Shown here: positions 59,777-64,000 of the stretch, piece after piece | Layout of the letters: each line of letters starts with the position of its first letter | Position numbering within the stretch: position 1 is the stretch's first letter | Source of the DNA: Kosakonia radicincitans DSM 16656 | Lineage (GTDB): Bacteria; Pseudomonadota; Gammaproteobacteria; Enterobacterales; Enterobacteriaceae | Length of the DNA stretch: 64,000 bases | Direction: 5' to 3' | Assembly (NCBI RefSeq): GCF_000280495.2 | Contig: NZ_CP018016.1 | Span: forward strand, 1,116,001 to 1,180,000 | The notes under the pieces: model-generated | Databases searched by the model: none | What the model was told of the DNA's origin: nothing | Seen by the model: the letters and a program-made list of their open reading frames with translations, nothing else | Position numbers and translations under genes: made by a program

Positions 59777-60841
59777 TTATTTGGCGAATGGACGGGTCAG
59801 CAGACCCAGCGGGCCGGTTTGATACCAGCGACGATTTCCACGGCTGCGGGAATCGCGGCCGACAGCCTGCGTCAGGCGGTCGAGAATGATGGCGAGGATC
59901 ACAATCCCAACGCCGCCGACGGTCGCCAGCCCCATATCGAGGCGGCCAATACCGCGCAGTACCATCTGGCCAAGCCCGCCAACGGCGATCATCGAGGCGA
60001 TCACTACCATGGAGAGGGCAAGCATCAGCGTCTGGTTAATTCCCGCCATAATGGTAGGCATGGCCAGTGGTAACTGTACTTTGAACAACATCTGACGCGG
60101 GCTGGCGCCAAATGAGCGTGAAGCTTCAATCAAATCCGCCGGAACCTGATTAATACCGAGGATCGTCAGACGCACCACCGGCGGCAGGGCGAAGATAATC
60201 GTTACCACCACGCCCGGCACGTTGCCGATACCAAACAGCATCACAATCGGCACCAGGTAAACAAACGCCGGCGTGGTCTGCATGGCATCCAGCAGCGGGC
60301 GAATGATTTTCGACGCCCGTGGGCTACGCGCCAGCCAGATCCCCAGCGGCAAACCGATCACCACGCAGAACAGCAGCGCGGTCAGCACCAGCGCCAGCGT
60401 GACCATCGCCTGCGACCAGGCGCCAATCGCGCCAATGGCAATCAGCGATACCAGCGTGGCAATCCCCATTCCGGCGCTGCTCATCTGCCAGGCGATCAGC
60501 GAGAACACGATGATCGCAACCGGCGCGGGCATCCCCAGCAGCAGTTGCTGGAAAGTGCTCAGGATATAGTCGATAGGGATACGGATCCCCTGGAATACCG
60601 GGCGGAAATGCATTACTACCCAGTCGATCCCCTGTGTTACCCAGCTATCCAGCGGGATCAGCGTTTTATGGAACGGATCCATAATATTGAAATGTTCCGG
60701 CGCGGGTGCTGGCGCGCTGTGCAGCCAGTCGGCGCCGCTGCCGTCGGTGGGCGTGGCAGAACCGCCGCCCCAGGCATCTGCGGACTGCGCCGCGCTATCG
60801 GTCGCTGGCGCGCTATCCCACGGGTTATTTTGATCAGCCAT
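59777..60841 (-). CDS. proW: Glycine betaine/proline ABC permease ProW
   Basis: A 354-residue inner-membrane permease with a long N-terminal polar tail (about 1-100) as in E. coli. The binding-protein-dependent transport domain has the EAA loop [20 protein letters not shown] (about 250). Overlaps proV by 8 bases; 61 bases separate it from proX. Confidence 0.97.
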   Translation of the reverse strand: MADQNNPWDSAPATDSAAQSADAWGGGSATPTDGSGADWLHSAPAPAPEHFNIMDPFHKTLIPLDSWVTQGIDWVVMHFRPVFQGIRIPIDYILSTFQQLLLGMPAPVAIIVFSLIAWQMSSAGMGIATLVSLIAIGAIGAWSQAMVTLALVLTALLFCVVIGLPLGIWLARSPRASKIIRPLLDAMQTTPAFVYLVPIVMLFGIGNVPGVVVTIIFALPPVVRLTILGINQVPADLIEASRSFGASPRQMLFKVQLPLAMPTIMAGINQTLMLALSMVVIASMIAVGGLGQMVLRGIGRLDMGLATVGGVGIVILAIILDRLTQAVGRDSRSRGNRRWYQTGPLGLLTRPFAK

Positions 60842-62036
60842 TGTTTGCCCCCTCGCGATCTAAAGCCTGTAGCAGCATCCGTTTCGAGATGATGCCCACG
60901 TACTGTTGTTCTTCACCGACGACTGGCACGGCGCAGGGCGCCTGTCCGACATGGGAGAGCAACTCGCTGAGCGGCGTTTCCGCCTCCACCGCAAGCGGGG
61001 AGTCAATTAACGCCGCCTCGATGCCCTGGTTCTGGCTGAGCGCCGCTTTCAGGGAGTCGATGGAGACAATGCCGACAAATTTATTGCCGCGTTCAATCAC
61101 ATAACCGTATTCACGGTCTTCATCCTGCAACAGTTTCAGCGCCGATCGCGGGCCGAAACCAGGCGTTTTACGGATCAAACCCACCGGTGTTCGACGCGCA
61201 ATATCTTTCGCGCTAAACACCTGGCTAATATCCACACCGCGGAAGAAGGTGCGCACATAATCATTGGCCGGATTATTCAATATTTCATCCGGCGTACCGA
61301 CCTGTACCACTTCGCCATTTTGCATAATGGCAATCCGGTCGCCAATACGCATGGCTTCATCCAGATCGTGGGAAATAAACACGATGGTGCGCTGATGTTT
61401 CGCTTGCAGTTTTACCAGCTCATCCTGCATTTCCGTACGAATTAATGGATCGAGCGCCGAGAAGGCTTCATCCATTAATAGAATGTCCGGATTAATGGCT
61501 AATGCGCGCGCCAGACCAACACGCTGGCGCATACCGCCGGAGAGTTCATCCGGATACGCGTGTGCATAATTTTCCAGTCCGACCTGACGCAGGGCGTCGA
61601 GCGCTTTTTCCTGTCGCGCCTGTGGAGCAGTTCCCGCTAATTCCATACCAAATGCGGTATTATCCAGCACCGTCATATGGGGCATTAACGCAAACGACTG
61701 GAAGACCATCGCAATTTTTTTCCTGCGCACCTCGCGTAACTCGGCGTCTGATATTCTGGCGATATCCACACCATCAATCAGCACCTGTCCGCGGGTGGGT
61801 TCAATCAGGCGATTGAGAAGGCGTACCATAGTGGATTTACCCGAACCGGATAACCCCATGATGACAAATATCTCGCCTTCTTCAATGGCCAGACTGGCGT
61901 CTTTAACGCCAAGCGACAGACCCGTTTTTTCCAGAATCGCTTCTTTTGAAAGTCCTTTCTCAATATATTTGAAAGCCCGCTGCGGATGCTCGCCAAATAT
62001 TTTATAGAGATTCTTCACTTCTAATTTAATTGCCAT
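60834..62036 (-). CDS. proV: Glycine betaine/proline ABC ATPase ProV
   Basis: A 400-residue ATPase. Walker A is GLSGSGKST (about 60), [16 protein letters not shown] the signature and [12 protein letters not shown]alker B. Two C-terminal CBS domains (about 280-400) sense ionic strength in related systems. It is the first gene of proVWX (proU). Confidence 0.98.
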   Translation of the reverse strand: MAIKLEVKNLYKIFGEHPQRAFKYIEKGLSKEAILEKTGLSLGVKDASLAIEEGEIFVIMGLSGSGKSTMVRLLNRLIEPTRGQVLIDGVDIARISDAELREVRRKKIAMVFQSFALMPHMTVLDNTAFGMELAGTAPQARQEKALDALRQVGLENYAHAYPDELSGGMRQRVGLARALAINPDILLMDEAFSALDPLIRTEMQDELVKLQAKHQRTIVFISHDLDEAMRIGDRIAIMQNGEVVQVGTPDEILNNPANDYVRTFFRGVDISQVFSAKDIARRTPVGLIRKTPGFGPRSALKLLQDEDREYGYVIERGNKFVGIVSIDSLKAALSQNQGIEAALIDSPLAVEAETPLSELLSHVGQAPCAVPVVGEEQQYVGIISKRMLLQALDREGANNG

Positions 62037-62103
62037 GCAATAAAAGAGTTCCTGTTATTTATTGTGTCGATATAATACCTGATGAGAATAATTGACTGGC
62101 TAT

Positions 62104-62131
62104 ACCCTAACATACTCAGAATCTGAGACAA
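62104..62131 (-). promoter_or_regulatory. proU P2-type osmoregulated promoter
   Basis: Minus strand: -35 TTGTCT (62126-62131), 16-bp spacer, -10 TAGGGT (62104-62109). The E. coli proU P2 promoter has the same unusual -10 TAGGGT. The leader to proV is about 60 bases; an AT-rich start of proV fits H-NS control. Confidence 0.8.
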
Positions 62132-62424
62132 CCCTCAATTGCCGGGCCTGCACAATTTGACGTTTGCCGAATCGTCTCTATTTCCCATGAGATAAGGGCT
62201 GACGGCGGATGATAATTTTTTCGTATTCGTCGCGAAATCGCACCTGAAATGGAGCGCTTCAGGTGAAAATGACAAGGAAATTACAGTGTAGTGCCTGTTT
62301 GAATATTATGCCGGAGAAATACGCAGATATTCTCGTAATAATAATAACCTTTTTCACAGGCGGGTTTTTTAAAAAGAATATTAGCGGGAATATTCCTCTC
62401 CCGGAAAGGGAGAGGGGCAGGTGG
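62132..62424. other. Intergenic region between nrdF and the proU promoter
   Basis: No gene seen. It contains ACCTGAA-N9-TTCAGGT (62251-62273) and a terminator-like stem CCTCTCCC-GGAAA-GGGAGAGG (62395-62415) 10 bases past the nrdF stop. The AT-rich part is where the upstream proU promoter and H-NS sites would be expected. Confidence 0.5.

Positions 62425-64000
<1,576 letters not shown>

Overview
The window is chromosomal DNA of an enteric bacterium (Enterobacteriaceae). Its backbone gene order is that of Escherichia coli near minute 58-60, read in reverse: hycHI, ascFB/ascG, hydN, hypF, norVW/norR, gutQ-srlR-gutM-srlDBEA, mltB, pncC, recA, recX, alaS, csrA, serV-argVYZQ, yqaBA, gshA, micA, luxS, emrBAR, ygaHZ, ygaY, proXWV, nrdFE. 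Many proteins match E. coli almost residue for residue, but accessory genes are inserted at several points. This suggests a relative such as Kosakonia, Enterobacter or Klebsiella; the genus cannot be fixed from the sequence alone.

Region 1 (1-9.5 kb). The end of the hyc operon (hycH, hycI) is followed by accessory DNA. It holds a GAF-GGDEF protein with a degenerate active site, a LysR regulator divergent from a PdxI-like aldo/keto reductase, and a LacI regulator with a beta-glucoside-type PTS permease whose promoter has two AscG-type operators. Next come a HigBA-type toxin-antitoxin pair with a frameshifted toxin, and a tightly coupled operon of a small monooxygenase-fold protein, an ACT protein and an extended ArsR regulator.

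Region 2 (9.5-29.3 kb). This holds the ascFB/ascG beta-glucoside genes; hydN-fdhF-hypF for formate hydrogenlyase and hydrogenase maturation, where FdhF has Cys in place of Sec140; the nitric-oxide detoxification genes norVW with divergent norR and three NorR sites; the complete sorbitol operon; and mltB.

Region 3 (29.3-37 kb). A sugar catabolic island lies between mltB and pncC. It encodes a PRD-type regulator, split fructose-like PTS IIA, IIB and IIC, two class II ketose-bisphosphate aldolases, a ROK fructokinase-like enzyme and a D-lyxose isomerase-like cupin. It is bracketed by 53-bp imperfect direct repeats. Each repeat starts with a 19-mer resembling the outside end of IS50/Tn5, and an inverted sequence resembling the IS50 inside end lies just beyond the right copy. 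A zinc-type ABC transporter with an overlapping 36-codon hydrophobic ORF and a Zur-like box follows.

Region 4 (39.5-64 kb). Housekeeping backbone: pncC, recA (with LexA box), recX, alaS, csrA, tRNA-Ser and four tRNA-Arg genes in an exact 273-bp tandem period, yqaBA, gshA, the sRNA micA, and luxS. An accessory AraC regulator plus a second-type 2-isopropylmalate synthase follow, then emrRAB, ygaZH, an intact YgaY-type exporter, the proU osmoprotectant transporter, and nrdF with the 3' part of nrdE cut by the window edge.
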